Positions 8,991-18,319 of a DNA stretch of 64,000 nucleotides are shown piece after piece (position 1 is the first letter of the stretch; each line of letters opens with the position of its first letter). Source of the stretch: Nostoc sp. MG11 (GTDB lineage: Bacteria > Cyanobacteriota > Cyanobacteriia > Cyanobacteriales > Nostocaceae); contig NZ_JACXXN010000004.1 of assembly GCF_014904695.1 (NCBI RefSeq), positions 62,001 to 126,000 of the forward strand, given 5' to 3'. The notes beneath the pieces are model-generated. The model made no database searches. It was not told the origin of the DNA and saw nothing but the letters and a program-made list of their open reading frames with translations. A program made the position numbers and the translations under genes.

Positions 8991-10232
8991 GTGACTACCA
9001 CTCCCCTCTCTCCCAGTTCTCCATCAACTGCTCAGGTTCCCGATATACAAGGCCGTTTTGGACGCTTTGGCGGTAAGTACGTCCCGGAAACCTTAATGCC
9101 TGCTCTTGCTGAACTAGAAACAGCTTATCAGCAATACCGCAATGACCCTAGTTTTCAGGCAGAACTACAACAGCTATTGCGGGACTATGTGGGACGTGCG
9201 ACGCCGTTGTATTTCGCTGAACGTCTTACCAGCCATTATGCTCGACCTGATGGCACAGGAGCACAAATCTATTTGAAGCGCGAAGACTTAAATCACACTG
9301 GCGCTCATAAAATCAATAATGCCCTCGGCCAGGTATTGTTGGCGAAGCGCATGGGCAAGCAGCGGATTATTGCGGAAACGGGTGCTGGACAACATGGAGT
9401 AGCGACGGCAACTGTTTGTGCTCGTTTTGGGCTGGAATGCGTAATTTACATGGGCGTTCATGATATGGAACGCCAAGCCCTAAATGTTTTCAGAATGCGG
9501 CTGATGGGTGCAGAAGTATGTCCGGTGGCTGCGGGAACAGGTACGCTCAAGGATGCAACTTCTGAGGCGATTCGAGATTGGGTAACGAATGTAGAAACAA
9601 CTCACTACATCCTGGGTTCAGTAGCAGGGCCGCATCCTTACCCGATGATGGTACGCGATTTCCATGCAGTGATTGGGCAAGAAACTCGCGCTCAAGCAAT
9701 GGAAAAATGGGGTGTGTTGCCTGATATCCTGATGGCTTGTGTGGGTGGTGGTTCCAATGCGATGGGACTATTCTATGAATTTTTGAATGAGCCTTCTATC
9801 CGGTTAATTGGGGTTGAAGCAGCGGGGGAAGGTGTTAATACTGAAAAACACGCTGCTACCTTGACAAAAGGGAAAGTGGGTGTATTGCACGGAGCAATGA
9901 GCTATCTGCTGCAAGATGAAGATGGGCAAATAATTGAAGCACACTCAATTAGTGCGGGGTTAGATTATCCCGGTGTTGGACCAGAACATAGCTATTTGAA
10001 AGATACTGGTCGCGCTGAATATTATGGTGTGACGGATGAAGATGCTTTGGCGGCGTTCCAGCGATTGTCTCGGCTGGAAGGAATTATACCAGCGCTGGAA
10101 ACAGCCCATGCGATCGCCTACCTAGAAACCCTATGTCCACAAATTACTGGCAGTCCTCGGATTGTGATTAATTGCTCAGGACGCGGTGACAAGGATGTAC
10201 AAACGGTAGCCAAGTTTTTGAATCATGCATAA
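8991..10232 (+). CDS. trpB: Tryptophan synthase beta chain
   Basis: A 413-residue TrpB, normal in length. It condenses indole with serine to tryptophan using PLP. The PLP lysine is in the motif [15 protein letters not shown]; the glycine-rich phosphate loop is GGGSNAMG; the N-terminal [23 protein letters not shown] and the C-terminal [10 protein letters not shown] are classical. A GTG start at 8991 is used; the N-terminal 20 residues are Ser/Pro-rich. No trpA is adjacent, as expected where cyanobacterial trp genes are dispersed; trpC is at 29 kb in this window. A methyltransferase gene follows after 31 bases. Confidence 0.98.
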   Translation: MTTTPLSPSSPSTAQVPDIQGRFGRFGGKYVPETLMPALAELETAYQQYRNDPSFQAELQQLLRDYVGRATPLYFAERLTSHYARPDGTGAQIYLKREDLNHTGAHKINNALGQVLLAKRMGKQRIIAETGAGQHGVATATVCARFGLECVIYMGVHDMERQALNVFRMRLMGAEVCPVAAGTGTLKDATSEAIRDWVTNVETTHYILGSVAGPHPYPMMVRDFHAVIGQETRAQAMEKWGVLPDILMACVGGGSNAMGLFYEFLNEPSIRLIGVEAAGEGVNTEKHAATLTKGKVGVLHGAMSYLLQDEDGQIIEAHSISAGLDYPGVGPEHSYLKDTGRAEYYGVTDEDALAAFQRLSRLEGIIPALETAHAIAYLETLCPQITGSPRIVINCSGRGDKDVQTVAKFLNHA

Positions 10233-10263
10233 ATATACGTAAAATGTCTGAGATGAAACCCAG

Positions 10264-11418
10264 ATGGATCAACAATTCCAACATGCAATGCTACCGCAAC
10301 CTACTCATGACGAGTTGGCACGCCAAAACTTTGTCCAAAGTCTGAGAATGCATATTTTCAAAAATCTTCTTCCTGGCAATAAGGTAGTTTATGAAAAACG
10401 AGCCAAACCTAGGTTTGAACAAGAACACCAGTGTTCTCCCCAGAACCGTTATGAAATTCGGGAGGTAATGCAGCACGAACCCCACTACCGCTGGTTTAAT
10501 GCTCTGAAGCGAATTAACCAGGAAATGTTATGGGAGTCCGTCAACGCAAGTGTTGACAGACATCTACCAGACTTGATCGAACGTGCCAAAGGCAAGGGTA
10601 GTGAACTGGGTACTTTAACTCTCGACGCAAATTTGCAAATACCCATTTATCAAAAAGCTGTAGACATTCACTGTATGCCAGGAGGGTATCACAGTGAATT
10701 TACAGCTGATGATGTAGCTGCTGGTGCAACCTACGATCGCGGGGTTTATGTTTATGGACTGGGTTGGTTGGGGCCGCTCAACGAAGACATGGGGCTATCT
10801 ATAGTCCAAAACTACCTTCAGCCAGAGTATCCCGACTTTCGACCCCAAAAAATTCTCGACATGGGATGTTCTATCGGCAATAGCACATTGCCCTACGTAG
10901 ATGCTTACCCAGATGCAGAAGTCTATGCCATAGATATCGGCGCACCAATGCTACGTTACGCTCATGCACGAGCAGAAGTCTTAGGCAAGCAGGTACACTT
11001 TTCACAGCAAAATGCTGAACATACTAACTTCCCAGATGAATCATTTGACTTAGTGGTTTCCCACATTTTGTTGCATGAAATTCCCCCGCCAGTTGTCCGG
11101 AAGGTTATGCAAGAGTGTTATCGTCTTCTAGCTCCTGGCGGAATGATGCTTCATGTTGAAGCACCTTTGTATCGTCACATGGATGCTTATAGCCAGTTCA
11201 TGTACGATGGGGAAACCGTTAACAATAACGAACCATTTTGGAGCGCTGTGCGCGATCTGGACTTGGTGGCGCTAGCTGCTGAAGCTGGTTTTGCAGCAGA
11301 TCAGGTATTCGAGAAGTTTGTGCCTAATGGCGCATGGAAAGCAAAAGCAGCTAATAATTCTCAAAATGGCAACTCAGGCAGCCGAGGCACTTGGTTTGTG
11401 GTTGCTGCAACTAAGTAA
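10264..11418 (+). CDS. Class I SAM-dependent methyltransferase
   Basis: 384 residues. The C-terminal half is a Rossmann-fold methyltransferase: motif I is KILDMGCSIGNSTLPYVDAY, the acidic motif II is EVYAIDIGAPMLRYAHARAE, a DLVVSHILLHEIPP post-motif follows, then ECYRLLAPGGMMLHVEAP. The first 150 residues are a helical N-terminal extension of unknown role. The protein substrate or small molecule is unknown. The gene follows trpB by 31 bases and precedes a small conserved-looking gene by 15 bases, which suggests a three-gene transcript, but I know of no link to tryptophan metabolism. Confidence 0.88.
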   Translation: MDQQFQHAMLPQPTHDELARQNFVQSLRMHIFKNLLPGNKVVYEKRAKPRFEQEHQCSPQNRYEIREVMQHEPHYRWFNALKRINQEMLWESVNASVDRHLPDLIERAKGKGSELGTLTLDANLQIPIYQKAVDIHCMPGGYHSEFTADDVAAGATYDRGVYVYGLGWLGPLNEDMGLSIVQNYLQPEYPDFRPQKILDMGCSIGNSTLPYVDAYPDAEVYAIDIGAPMLRYAHARAEVLGKQVHFSQQNAEHTNFPDESFDLVVSHILLHEIPPPVVRKVMQECYRLLAPGGMMLHVEAPLYRHMDAYSQFMYDGETVNNNEPFWSAVRDLDLVALAAEAGFAADQVFEKFVPNGAWKAKAANNSQNGNSGSRGTWFVVAATK

Positions 11419-11433
11419 ATAGAGGTAGTTGGA

Positions 11434-11712
11434 ATGTCGAAGATAGCCAAGGGTAAACGACCAGTTTACTTAGATAACCCACAAATCGATCAGCTCTTGG
11501 CGATAGTAATGGCTTTAACAAGTGAGGTATCCGTGCTGCATGATCGGCTGGATACTATCGAATGTTTGTTGGCAACTAAGGGCATTTTATCTGCTGCTGA
11601 TATTGACGCTTATGAACCAGACGAAGAGGTAGCGAAAAAACGTGAACATTGGCGGGCAGAATATCTTGCCAGGATACTGCGCGTGTTACAGGAGCCGTTG
11701 GACACTCTTTAA
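11434..11712 (+). CDS. Hypothetical protein, 92 residues
   Basis: I do not recognise a named family. The sequence is acidic and helical: DNPQIDQLLAIVMALTSEVS, then VLHDRLDTIECLLATKGILS, ending with a charged EEVAKKREHWRAEYLARILR stretch. It resembles a short coiled-coil-forming partner protein. It starts 15 bases after the methyltransferase stop with a gaggtag-type ribosome-binding site, so it is probably cotranslated and may work with that enzyme. A terminator-like hairpin lies 25 bases downstream. Confidence 0.75.
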   Translation: MSKIAKGKRPVYLDNPQIDQLLAIVMALTSEVSVLHDRLDTIECLLATKGILSAADIDAYEPDEEVAKKREHWRAEYLARILRVLQEPLDTL

Positions 11713-11736
11713 GCATTAGATGAACATAGATTGAAC

Positions 11737-11788
11737 ATTCCAGCTAGAGAATTATCTCTTAAGATACATCCTAGCTGGAATTTGTTTA
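11737..11788 (+). terminator. Probable terminator hairpin after the trpB-methyltransferase group
   Basis: A perfect 11-base stem, attccagctag (11737-11747) pairing with ctagctggaat (11771-11781), is followed by a weak T-rich tail (tttgttt). The loop is 23 bases, long for a classical intrinsic terminator. Confidence 0.55.
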
Positions 11789-11997
11789 ACTTATTCTTAC
11801 GAGGTGTATTAAATAGAATAACTTAACTAACCGAGAGCTAGTAGTAAAGAGTTTAGTTCTTTAAAAGCTTACACAGAGCAATAAATCGCTGAATAGGGAA
11901 AGAAATTTTGTTCTGCATTTAATTCGTCTACCTAATTGTAAGTGTTTGATTATGAACAGGAGTGTGATTAGATAGTCTCAAAGTTTACTTTCAGCAA

Positions 11998-12528
11998 ATG
12001 ATCCGAACAACAATCTACGGCATTGTAGGAACTCTTGTTCTCAGCAGTGGGGCGATCGCGATTTCTGTACCAAATCAAACTTCTGCGCTGAAGTCTTCAA
12101 ATGTATCAAGTCATCATCCTCAAATTATTGCTCAATCTAGCATCAACACCACTGCTATAGAAAAAGCAGTTTTCCAGCAAATTAATAACTACAGAGGTTC
12201 CAAAAATCTGCCAGTGCTGTTACGTAATTCTGCCAGCGACACTCAAGCAAGGATTCACAGTCAGAATATGGCAAACGGTAGAGTCTCATTTGGACATAGC
12301 GGATTTAGACAGCGAGTTCAAGCGATCGCTATTCCCTATATATCTGCTGGTGAAAATGTCGCTTACAACCAGGGATATAATGACCCCGCTAAGCAAGCTG
12401 TTCAAGGCTGGCTCCAAAGTCAAGGACATCTCGCTAACATCAAAGGAAATTACAATCTAACGGGGATTGGTGTTGCTACAGGCCCCAACGGCAGAATCTA
12501 CCTAACACAAATATTCCTTCGCGTTTAG
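11998..12528 (+). CDS. Secreted CAP-domain (SCP/PR-1-like) protein, copy 1
   Basis: 176 residues. The N-terminus is a signal-peptide-like segment (IYGIVGTLVLSSGAIAISV), followed by a short linker and a CAP domain from about residue 55. Conserved CAP features are visible: QINNYRGSKNLPVL, ARIHSQNMANG, FGHSGF, AGENVAYN and VQGWLQSQGHLANI with its His, then NLTGIGVA. Bacterial CAP proteins are extracellular and of mostly unknown function. It has a paralogue 310 bases downstream; the two probably arose by tandem duplication. Confidence 0.9.
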   Translation: MIRTTIYGIVGTLVLSSGAIAISVPNQTSALKSSNVSSHHPQIIAQSSINTTAIEKAVFQQINNYRGSKNLPVLLRNSASDTQARIHSQNMANGRVSFGHSGFRQRVQAIAIPYISAGENVAYNQGYNDPAKQAVQGWLQSQGHLANIKGNYNLTGIGVATGPNGRIYLTQIFLRV

Positions 12529-12838
12529 TTTCGCAAAATTTAGATTTTTTCTCAAATTTATGATGAATAATGTAGTATCAACAACATTTGTTTGATTGAT
12601 ACTATATTATTTTTCTAGTAATTCATGAAAATGTTAGATTCTCAACAAAACTGAAAGTCACTCTCATGAAGATAACCTATCCTAAAATTAACCGTTGCAA
12701 ATGATTATTTATATTTTCTATGAAGGATGTGCAAAGAGTTTCTAAGTTACCGAATTCTTAACAGTATCCTAGCATATATCTTAAGAACAATAAGATAGAG
12801 TATAAGTCTTACATCTCTACAACATTACCTAATTCTCC
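12529..12838. other. AT-rich spacer between the two CAP genes
   Basis: No gene recognised. Very AT-rich. A partial palindrome (tagtatcaac at about 12573 and gttgatactat-like sequence near 12595) could be a terminator of the first CAP gene or an operator of the second. Confidence 0.3.
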
Positions 12839-13399
12839 ATGTTTCGACAAACTGCTTTTGGCATCGCTTTAAGTACGCTTGTCCTTGCTAGTGGATTAAC
12901 GACCACCCCTATACCAGGTCATACTTCTAGTAACCAATCGACTAATAATCAGCCTTTGTCAATTGTTTCCAATCAAGTTGCATTATCAACTACTACTTTT
13001 AAAACTACTGCTCTAGAAAAATCAGTTTTTGAGCAAATTAATCGATATCGAGCGGCTAAAGGTCTACCAAAGTTGACCCTAAATGCAAATATCACGAAAC
13101 AGGCCAGAATTCATAGTCAAAATATGGCTAATGGGAAGGTTCCGTTTAGCCATCAGGGATTTGAACGGCGAGTCAAAGCTATGCCTCTTATTTACAATAG
13201 TGCGGCTGAAAATGTCGCTTTCAACCAAGGATATAGCGATCCCGCTGCTGAAGCTGTGACTGGTTGGGTAAAAAGTCCCGGACATCTGAAAAATCTTAAA
13301 GGAAGTTACAATATCACAGGGATTGGTGTTGCTGCGAATCAGCAAGGCGAAGTCTACCTTACTCAAATTTTCATTCGCACTAGTATACGGCGAAAATAA
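12839..13399 (+). CDS. Secreted CAP-domain (SCP/PR-1-like) protein, copy 2
   Basis: 186 residues with a signal-peptide-like N-terminus (TAFGIALSTLVLASGLTTTP) and a CAP domain from about residue 60. Motifs parallel the upstream paralogue: QINRYRAAKGLPKL, ARIHSQNMANGKVPFSHQGF, AAENVAFNQGYSDPA, VTGWVKSPGHLKNL, NITGIGVA. The copies have diverged substantially outside these blocks, so the duplication is not recent. It ends with a short basic tail, SIRRK. Confidence 0.9.
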   Translation: MFRQTAFGIALSTLVLASGLTTTPIPGHTSSNQSTNNQPLSIVSNQVALSTTTFKTTALEKSVFEQINRYRAAKGLPKLTLNANITKQARIHSQNMANGKVPFSHQGFERRVKAMPLIYNSAAENVAFNQGYSDPAAEAVTGWVKSPGHLKNLKGSYNITGIGVAANQQGEVYLTQIFIRTSIRRK

Positions 13400-13656
13400 A
13401 CGCAAAGTTGCAAAACTCGCCGAGGAAAGATTCCATTCGCCAGACTTTGCGGCCGTGTCGGTTTCCGTCCCCCCAAACTTTGTAAGAGAACCACTCATTC
13501 CCAATTAATGAAACGCTTGCGGTATGGGAATTCCAAATTACGAATTTCGCATAGCGGTACTAGATAGATTTAATTTCTAATATTTTTGCACAATAATAAT
13601 GTAGTGTCTGACAAGACTTTTGTCTGGTGGACACTGCATTTATTATTTAGTAATTC

Positions 13657-14286
13657 ATGACATTACAAGATTTTCAGGTGAGCGATCGCGATCTTAGTGA
13701 CGCAGCTCTTGGACAATATTTAGAATCCGTGGCGATCGCAGTAGATACAGAAACAATGGGATTGTTACCACTGCGCGATCGTCTCTGTCTTGTCCAGCTA
13801 TGCAACCCAGAGGGGAAAGTGACTGCAATCCGCATAGCCAAAGGACAAGCTGATGCCCCAAATTTAAAAAAGCTTTTGGAAGCGGCTAATATCCAAAAAG
13901 TGTTTCATTTTGCTCGTTTTGACCTTGCCACCTTACGATACAATTTAGGGATTCAGGTTCAGCCTGTTTTTTGTACCAAGATTGCAAGTAAACTAGCCCG
14001 TACTTACACTAATCGCCACGGACTCAAAGATGTAGTGCAAGAATTAGAACAAGTGGAACTAGATAAAAGCGCTCAAAGTTCTGATTGGGGTAATGCTGCT
14101 AATTTATCTGAAGCTCAACTAAGTTATGCTGCTAATGATGTGCGCTACTTACTCAATGTGCAGCAAAAGCTAATAGAAATGCTCCACCGAGAAGAACGTT
14201 GGGAACTTGCTCAAGAATGCTTTAATTTTTTACCGACGATAGTTTCTTTAGATTTATTACAGTTTAAAGATTTATTTGAACATTAA
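13657..14286 (+). CDS. Ribonuclease D (DEDDy 3'-5' exonuclease)
   Basis: 209 residues comprising only the DEDD exonuclease domain. Exo I is VDTETMG (Asp and Glu), Exo II is HFARFDLATLRY (Asp), and Exo III is LSYAANDVRYLL (Tyr and Asp of the DEDDy class). The HRDC domains of enterobacterial RNase D are absent, as in other short cyanobacterial versions. The likely role is 3' trimming of tRNA or other stable RNA. A small stem (agtgtc / gacact) around 13602-13638 lies just upstream of the ATG. Confidence 0.9.
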   Translation: MTLQDFQVSDRDLSDAALGQYLESVAIAVDTETMGLLPLRDRLCLVQLCNPEGKVTAIRIAKGQADAPNLKKLLEAANIQKVFHFARFDLATLRYNLGIQVQPVFCTKIASKLARTYTNRHGLKDVVQELEQVELDKSAQSSDWGNAANLSEAQLSYAANDVRYLLNVQQKLIEMLHREERWELAQECFNFLPTIVSLDLLQFKDLFEH

Positions 14287-14344
14287 ATTAACCAGTCAAC
14301 AGTCAAGATTAGGTATTTTGCGAAAATCCTAGTTTTTTATTTAG

Positions 14345-14409
14345 AACCACAGATAAACATCGATGAACTCAGATAAATTATTGGTGTTCATCGGTGTTCA
14401 TCTGTGGTT
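14345..14409. repeat. Imperfect palindromic repeat (hairpin)
   Basis: The arms aaccacagataaacatcgatgaa and ttcatcggtgttcatctgtggtt are imperfect inverse complements around a short AT-rich centre, giving a hairpin of about 65 bases. It sits between the convergent RNase D and rhodanese genes and could act as a transcript end for either, or be a dispersed palindromic repeat unit. Confidence 0.65.
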
Positions 14410-14610
14410 TAATTTTAAAAAAATTGACTCTTGCAAAAAGTCTATTGAATACGTACAAGGAAGGGCTAGGGGCGAAAGAGGAGGAATCAAGTGGGGAATT
14501 AGATCACACCCCATTTGATTCCAGGCACACAAATTATTGATTGTGTGCTGTAGGTAAAATCGTAAGGCTTCGCCACAAGAAGCTATGCCTCTTTCTGGGT
14601 GATTTTTTAC

Positions 14611-15204
14611 CTAAGAGCGATTTTCAGACTCATTAATGTCTTCTTTGATGTCATTGATTCCCTTTTGAATGCCTTCCTTCAAGTTACTAGCTCCCTCTTG
14701 AATATTTTCTTTGAGGTTGCTGGCTCCCTTTTGAATGCTTTCTGTGGTACTAGCGCCTTGCTTTGGCTGATTTTCTAAGTGATTCTGTATCCGAGCTACT
14801 ACATTGTAATCATCTGCGCCTGCGGGGGTTCTGGATTCAACAATACCTTCCGTTGGGCCACCGATCGCTTTCCACGCAGCAAGACCGCCTTTGAGTTCAG
14901 ATACATGTACAAATTGAGCAGAACGAAGTATCTGTGCGGCTTGAGAAGTTTCTTCTTCATTCGCACCGTAAACGTAAATATCACGGCTTTTATCTAAAGA
15001 AGCTACTGCGCGTTCTTGCAATTGGTCTGTGGGCATCGGCATTGCTCCCATGATGTGACCCTGATTATAGGTCATGCGATCGCGCACATCCAGTATTGTA
15101 AAAGCTGGTTCGCCCCATTCCAGACGAGACTTCAACGCATGAACATCAGATTGTGCTTCTATTGGTGGTTGTGGAGGAATGATCCCGCCTACTAGGTTAT
15201 CCAT
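14611..15204 (-). CDS. Rhodanese-like domain protein lacking the catalytic cysteine
   Basis: 197 residues. Residues 20-115 form a rhodanese-like domain: FTILDVRDRMTYNQGHIMGA, then DIYVYGANEEETSQAAQILR, then VHVSELKGGLAAWKAIGGPTEG. The active-site loop that normally holds Cys reads YGANEEET (about residues 79-86), so sulfur transfer is not expected. The C-terminal 45 residues contain three 11-residue repeats (GASNLKENIQE, GASNLKEGIQK, GINDIKEDINE), probably an amphipathic helix. An aaggat ribosome-binding site precedes ATG 15204. It may be a scaffolding or stress protein; function unknown. Confidence 0.85.
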   Translation of the reverse strand: MDNLVGGIIPPQPPIEAQSDVHALKSRLEWGEPAFTILDVRDRMTYNQGHIMGAMPMPTDQLQERAVASLDKSRDIYVYGANEEETSQAAQILRSAQFVHVSELKGGLAAWKAIGGPTEGIVESRTPAGADDYNVVARIQNHLENQPKQGASTTESIQKGASNLKENIQEGASNLKEGIQKGINDIKEDINESENRS

Positions 15205-15565
15205 AAATTATCCTTTGCTGATTACATTAAAAGCAATTTAGCGAATAAGACGAACTTAATTGCTCTTTCTTTGGTGTGAATATTCTCAAAGTCTCTCTTC
15301 AGATAGACGGACTTTTTTTAAAGATTCTTACCAATTAATTAGTTTTAAATACAATAACTATACCTTGCAAAAAATCTAATATTTTGTATCAATCTATTTG
15401 AATATATTTAAGCTTTACAAATCAATATGATTCAGTTAAGACCGGATTAGCAGAAAAATTATCACTGTTGAGAGTACTCACACTCTTAATCAAGCTAAGC
15501 CTTAGTTCCGTAGGTAAAAATGTCACCAGATTTTGTGGTTCAGAGCAAGATGACAATATAGGCAT
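15205..15565. other. Intergenic region
   Basis: AT-rich, between the rhodanese start and the end of the NACHT gene, both leftward. It must hold the rhodanese promoter. No small gene or RNA recognised. Confidence 0.4.
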
Positions 15566-17929
15566 TTACGCAAGAAGTCTGTTCTCAATATCAGCGATCG
15601 CTAATAATAATGTCTCCTCAATTTCTTGTCGCACTACTGGAGTTACAAAAGAAGCACTATTTAGGCAATCTACCAACAATTTATTAGCATCGTAATATTG
15701 CTGAAGCAATTCTTTTTGCTGTTCATTGAATTGCCAATTATGACCAATATTGCGATACTTGATCAGCATTTTTCTTAATTGTTCACCCCAACTTTTACCT
15801 TTAGCTTGCCACCAATCCCCAAATTTATTTTGATCACTATCTACATGGGGTAGTTGTTTTTTGAGTTTTTGTAGCACTTGCTTCAATTCAGGCTCAACAA
15901 CAAGGTCAACAGCTTCGTTAAAAGCAATGGTAAGAGCATGAGCATGATCTAAGGCAAGGGCATCGTTGAGGGTATGCTCAAAAGCAAAGTCCAGCTCATT
16001 CACGCAAGCAATAGTACTAGATAAAAACTCATCGAGGGCAAGATCACGGTCAAAGGCTATATTACCAACAAGGGCGTACTCAAGGTTATAACCAGGAGTG
16101 TGAGCGAAAGCGCGACGCCTATGATAAGAGCTTCGCTCAACACAGACCAGGTAAAAAGCACGGACGGCTACTGCTTTGTAATGAGTCGAGACAGAACTGG
16201 ATTTTTGATATAGCCAAGTTAGAAAATACTGTAATTTATCATCATCACCTAATAGCAAATCAATCTTTTGCTTCATTAACTGTAATATATTATCAGCATT
16301 AATTAACATACTAACAGTTAACAAAAATATATCATGCCAGCGCTTTTCAGTAATATGATTAACTAAATTATGCCAAGTTTGTAAGTTAGAACTTTCTGTA
16401 ATTTTTTTAGCAGTAAAAAACTCTTGAAATGTCAGATGAGAAAATGAGTATATTCCTTGCGCCCTTTCTACTAATAAACCATTTTGTGCCTCAATTGCTT
16501 TGAGCAGGGGTTCACTATCTATTTGTAATTGAGTTAAATCTAAACTAATATCTCCTACTGTGTGTAATTCAGCAATTAATTGCTGAAAATTTTCTTTGTC
16601 AAAAAAGTAAGTTTCTTGCTCAAAGTTGATAGCTGCAAGCTGAAAAAGCAAATGTTTTTTATTCGGTAAAGTTAAATTATGAGCTATGCGATCGCGTTTA
16701 ATTCCTCTTATTTCATCCCATCTAAACAGCAAAATATTTATTGCTTGCTCATATAGCTTAGCTGGATTAGATGGGAATTGATCTTTCACGTGGAATACTA
16801 GACAAATTAAATGGAGCAGTAATGGTGTGACTGCCAATTCCCGAAGATGCTGATTTTCTGGTAGATTCAGCTGATTAATAAATAAATTTCCTAAAGCTTC
16901 CCCATCTTCCCTAGATTTCAGAGCTACTGCAACAAACCAATTTTTGGCATAAACTTCCACTTGAGTGTCATCAAAGTCTGCTACTTCAACTTCGGTAAAA
17001 CCCTGAAATCTGTATTTTTGAGCAGCAATTCGACAGCTAAAAACAAATTTGTTTTTATAAAAATCTTGAGCAAATTTGCGGATTTTTATTGTAACTTGAT
17101 CTGCATTTTCTGATGGTACTTCATCTAATCCATCTAGCAAAATCAGCATCTTACCTTGAGTAAGAAGGTTTGTAGTTGATTCTTGTTCAACATCACAATT
17201 GAGAAATTCTTGGCTGATATAGTTAAATAGATTGAATTCGCTCTCACCTTTGGTATCTTCAATAAATTCTTTCACTCTGATAAAAATTGCTATGCGATTT
17301 GGCTGAAACTCACCTTTGTTACACTCAATCGCGAGATATTGTAAAAATGCAGTTTTACCCGACCCTGGTTTACCTAACACTATTAGTTTCGAGTGGCATA
17401 ATACAGCTTCCAACCCTGCGGATCTTTTCTGATGTTCATATCCTCCCAGTCGGTTAAAGTTTGATTCAGAACTAAAATCTTTCAACAAATCAGAAATCTC
17501 TCGCCATTGCTGACTGTTTATTTTTTCTAAAACATTGATATTGGTGTAAATGTCCATCAGTTGAACTGTCTGGGCAATATCTATCATTTGCAAAGTACCG
17601 CACTGGTCTTGAATTTTGCCTTGACGTTTTTGGCGAACTTCCCATACCAATGCATCCATATCTACTTTGTTGGGCTGTGCTTTAGCAATTGCCTGCGATA
17701 TTACATTTTCAGGTAAGCCCGCAACTTGTTGCCAAGATAACCCTAGTTGTTGACAAATTTGCACAAAACAAGTGCGAGAAACTGATTCACCTGCAAAAAA
17801 TTTGGAAACTGGTTGGCGTGTAATGCCTAAAGCTGCTGCTAATTTGTGCTGACTCCAAGTTTTGTCTGTTAAAGCTGTTTTTGCTGCCCTGATACCTTCT
17901 GGTGATGCTCTCAGTCCTTGGCTTGCCAT
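15566..17929 (-). CDS. HTH-NACHT NTPase with C-terminal helical (NCH2-like) region
   Basis: 787 residues. An N-terminal helix-turn-helix lies at about residues 24-70 (WSQHKLAAALGITRQPVSKF). The NACHT ATPase core has Walker A GKPGSGKT at about 186-193 and Walker B LILLDGLDE at about 262-270, followed by FVFSCRI (sensor region). A helical middle and a C-terminal region with repeated Ala/Leu/Asp-rich segments (LNDALALDHAHALTIAF) and the ending TPVVRQEIEETLLLAIADIENRLLA follow; these resemble the cyanobacterial NACHT C-terminal helical domain. NACHT proteins include anti-phage sensors in bacteria, but this architecture could also be a transcriptional regulator. No effector such as a nuclease is fused. 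The frame is intact. Confidence 0.85.
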   Translation of the reverse strand: MASQGLRASPEGIRAAKTALTDKTWSQHKLAAALGITRQPVSKFFAGESVSRTCFVQICQQLGLSWQQVAGLPENVISQAIAKAQPNKVDMDALVWEVRQKRQGKIQDQCGTLQMIDIAQTVQLMDIYTNINVLEKINSQQWREISDLLKDFSSESNFNRLGGYEHQKRSAGLEAVLCHSKLIVLGKPGSGKTAFLQYLAIECNKGEFQPNRIAIFIRVKEFIEDTKGESEFNLFNYISQEFLNCDVEQESTTNLLTQGKMLILLDGLDEVPSENADQVTIKIRKFAQDFYKNKFVFSCRIAAQKYRFQGFTEVEVADFDDTQVEVYAKNWFVAVALKSREDGEALGNLFINQLNLPENQHLRELAVTPLLLHLICLVFHVKDQFPSNPAKLYEQAINILLFRWDEIRGIKRDRIAHNLTLPNKKHLLFQLAAINFEQETYFFDKENFQQLIAELHTVGDISLDLTQLQIDSEPLLKAIEAQNGLLVERAQGIYSFSHLTFQEFFTAKKITESSNLQTWHNLVNHITEKRWHDIFLLTVSMLINADNILQLMKQKIDLLLGDDDKLQYFLTWLYQKSSSVSTHYKAVAVRAFYLVCVERSSYHRRRAFAHTPGYNLEYALVGNIAFDRDLALDEFLSSTIACVNELDFAFEHTLNDALALDHAHALTIAFNEAVDLVVEPELKQVLQKLKKQLPHVDSDQNKFGDWWQAKGKSWGEQLRKMLIKYRNIGHNWQFNEQQKELLQQYYDANKLLVDCLNSASFVTPVVRQEIEETLLLAIADIENRLLA

Positions 17930-18319
17930 AGTCTCAGCCTGAAACTTGTAGTATCATATATGCTTAATAGTTTCACTACGCGTTGATGCGCTCTGGGTAA
18001 ATACTTATAGACTCTTTTTAGAGCACACACTCGTTAGTTAAAGTAAAGCAAGGTATTTAGTTTATTTACGCTTTATTTAAGTGTGTAGAGTTAAGTTTAT
18101 ATTGCTTAATTCTAAAAACATACCAAAATTATACAATAATCATACATTGTATAAGCATTATGATGGCTGAAGTTTTCATAAACTTCATGGAAAATTAGGT
18201 GTACACAAGTACTACACTGCTCATACTCAGCTGAGATGAGCGTAAATACACTCTCAACAGCAACACGCAAAGCGAAGCTGCCACAACAGCGAATCGCCCA
18301 ATCAACAGTAGGCTGCATT
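17930..18319. other. Divergent intergenic region (NACHT gene / response regulator)
   Basis: Contains the promoters of both genes. An in-frame leader with a GTG/ATG at 18236 could extend the response regulator by 28 residues, but it is not receiver-like. Short AT-rich direct and inverted elements (catacattgtataagcattatg) around 18142-18165 are possible operator material. Confidence 0.35.

Noticed and set aside
13079-13504. 141-codon minus-strand open frame over the second CAP gene
   Set aside because: It is antisense to a clear CAP-domain gene and has no recognisable protein features.
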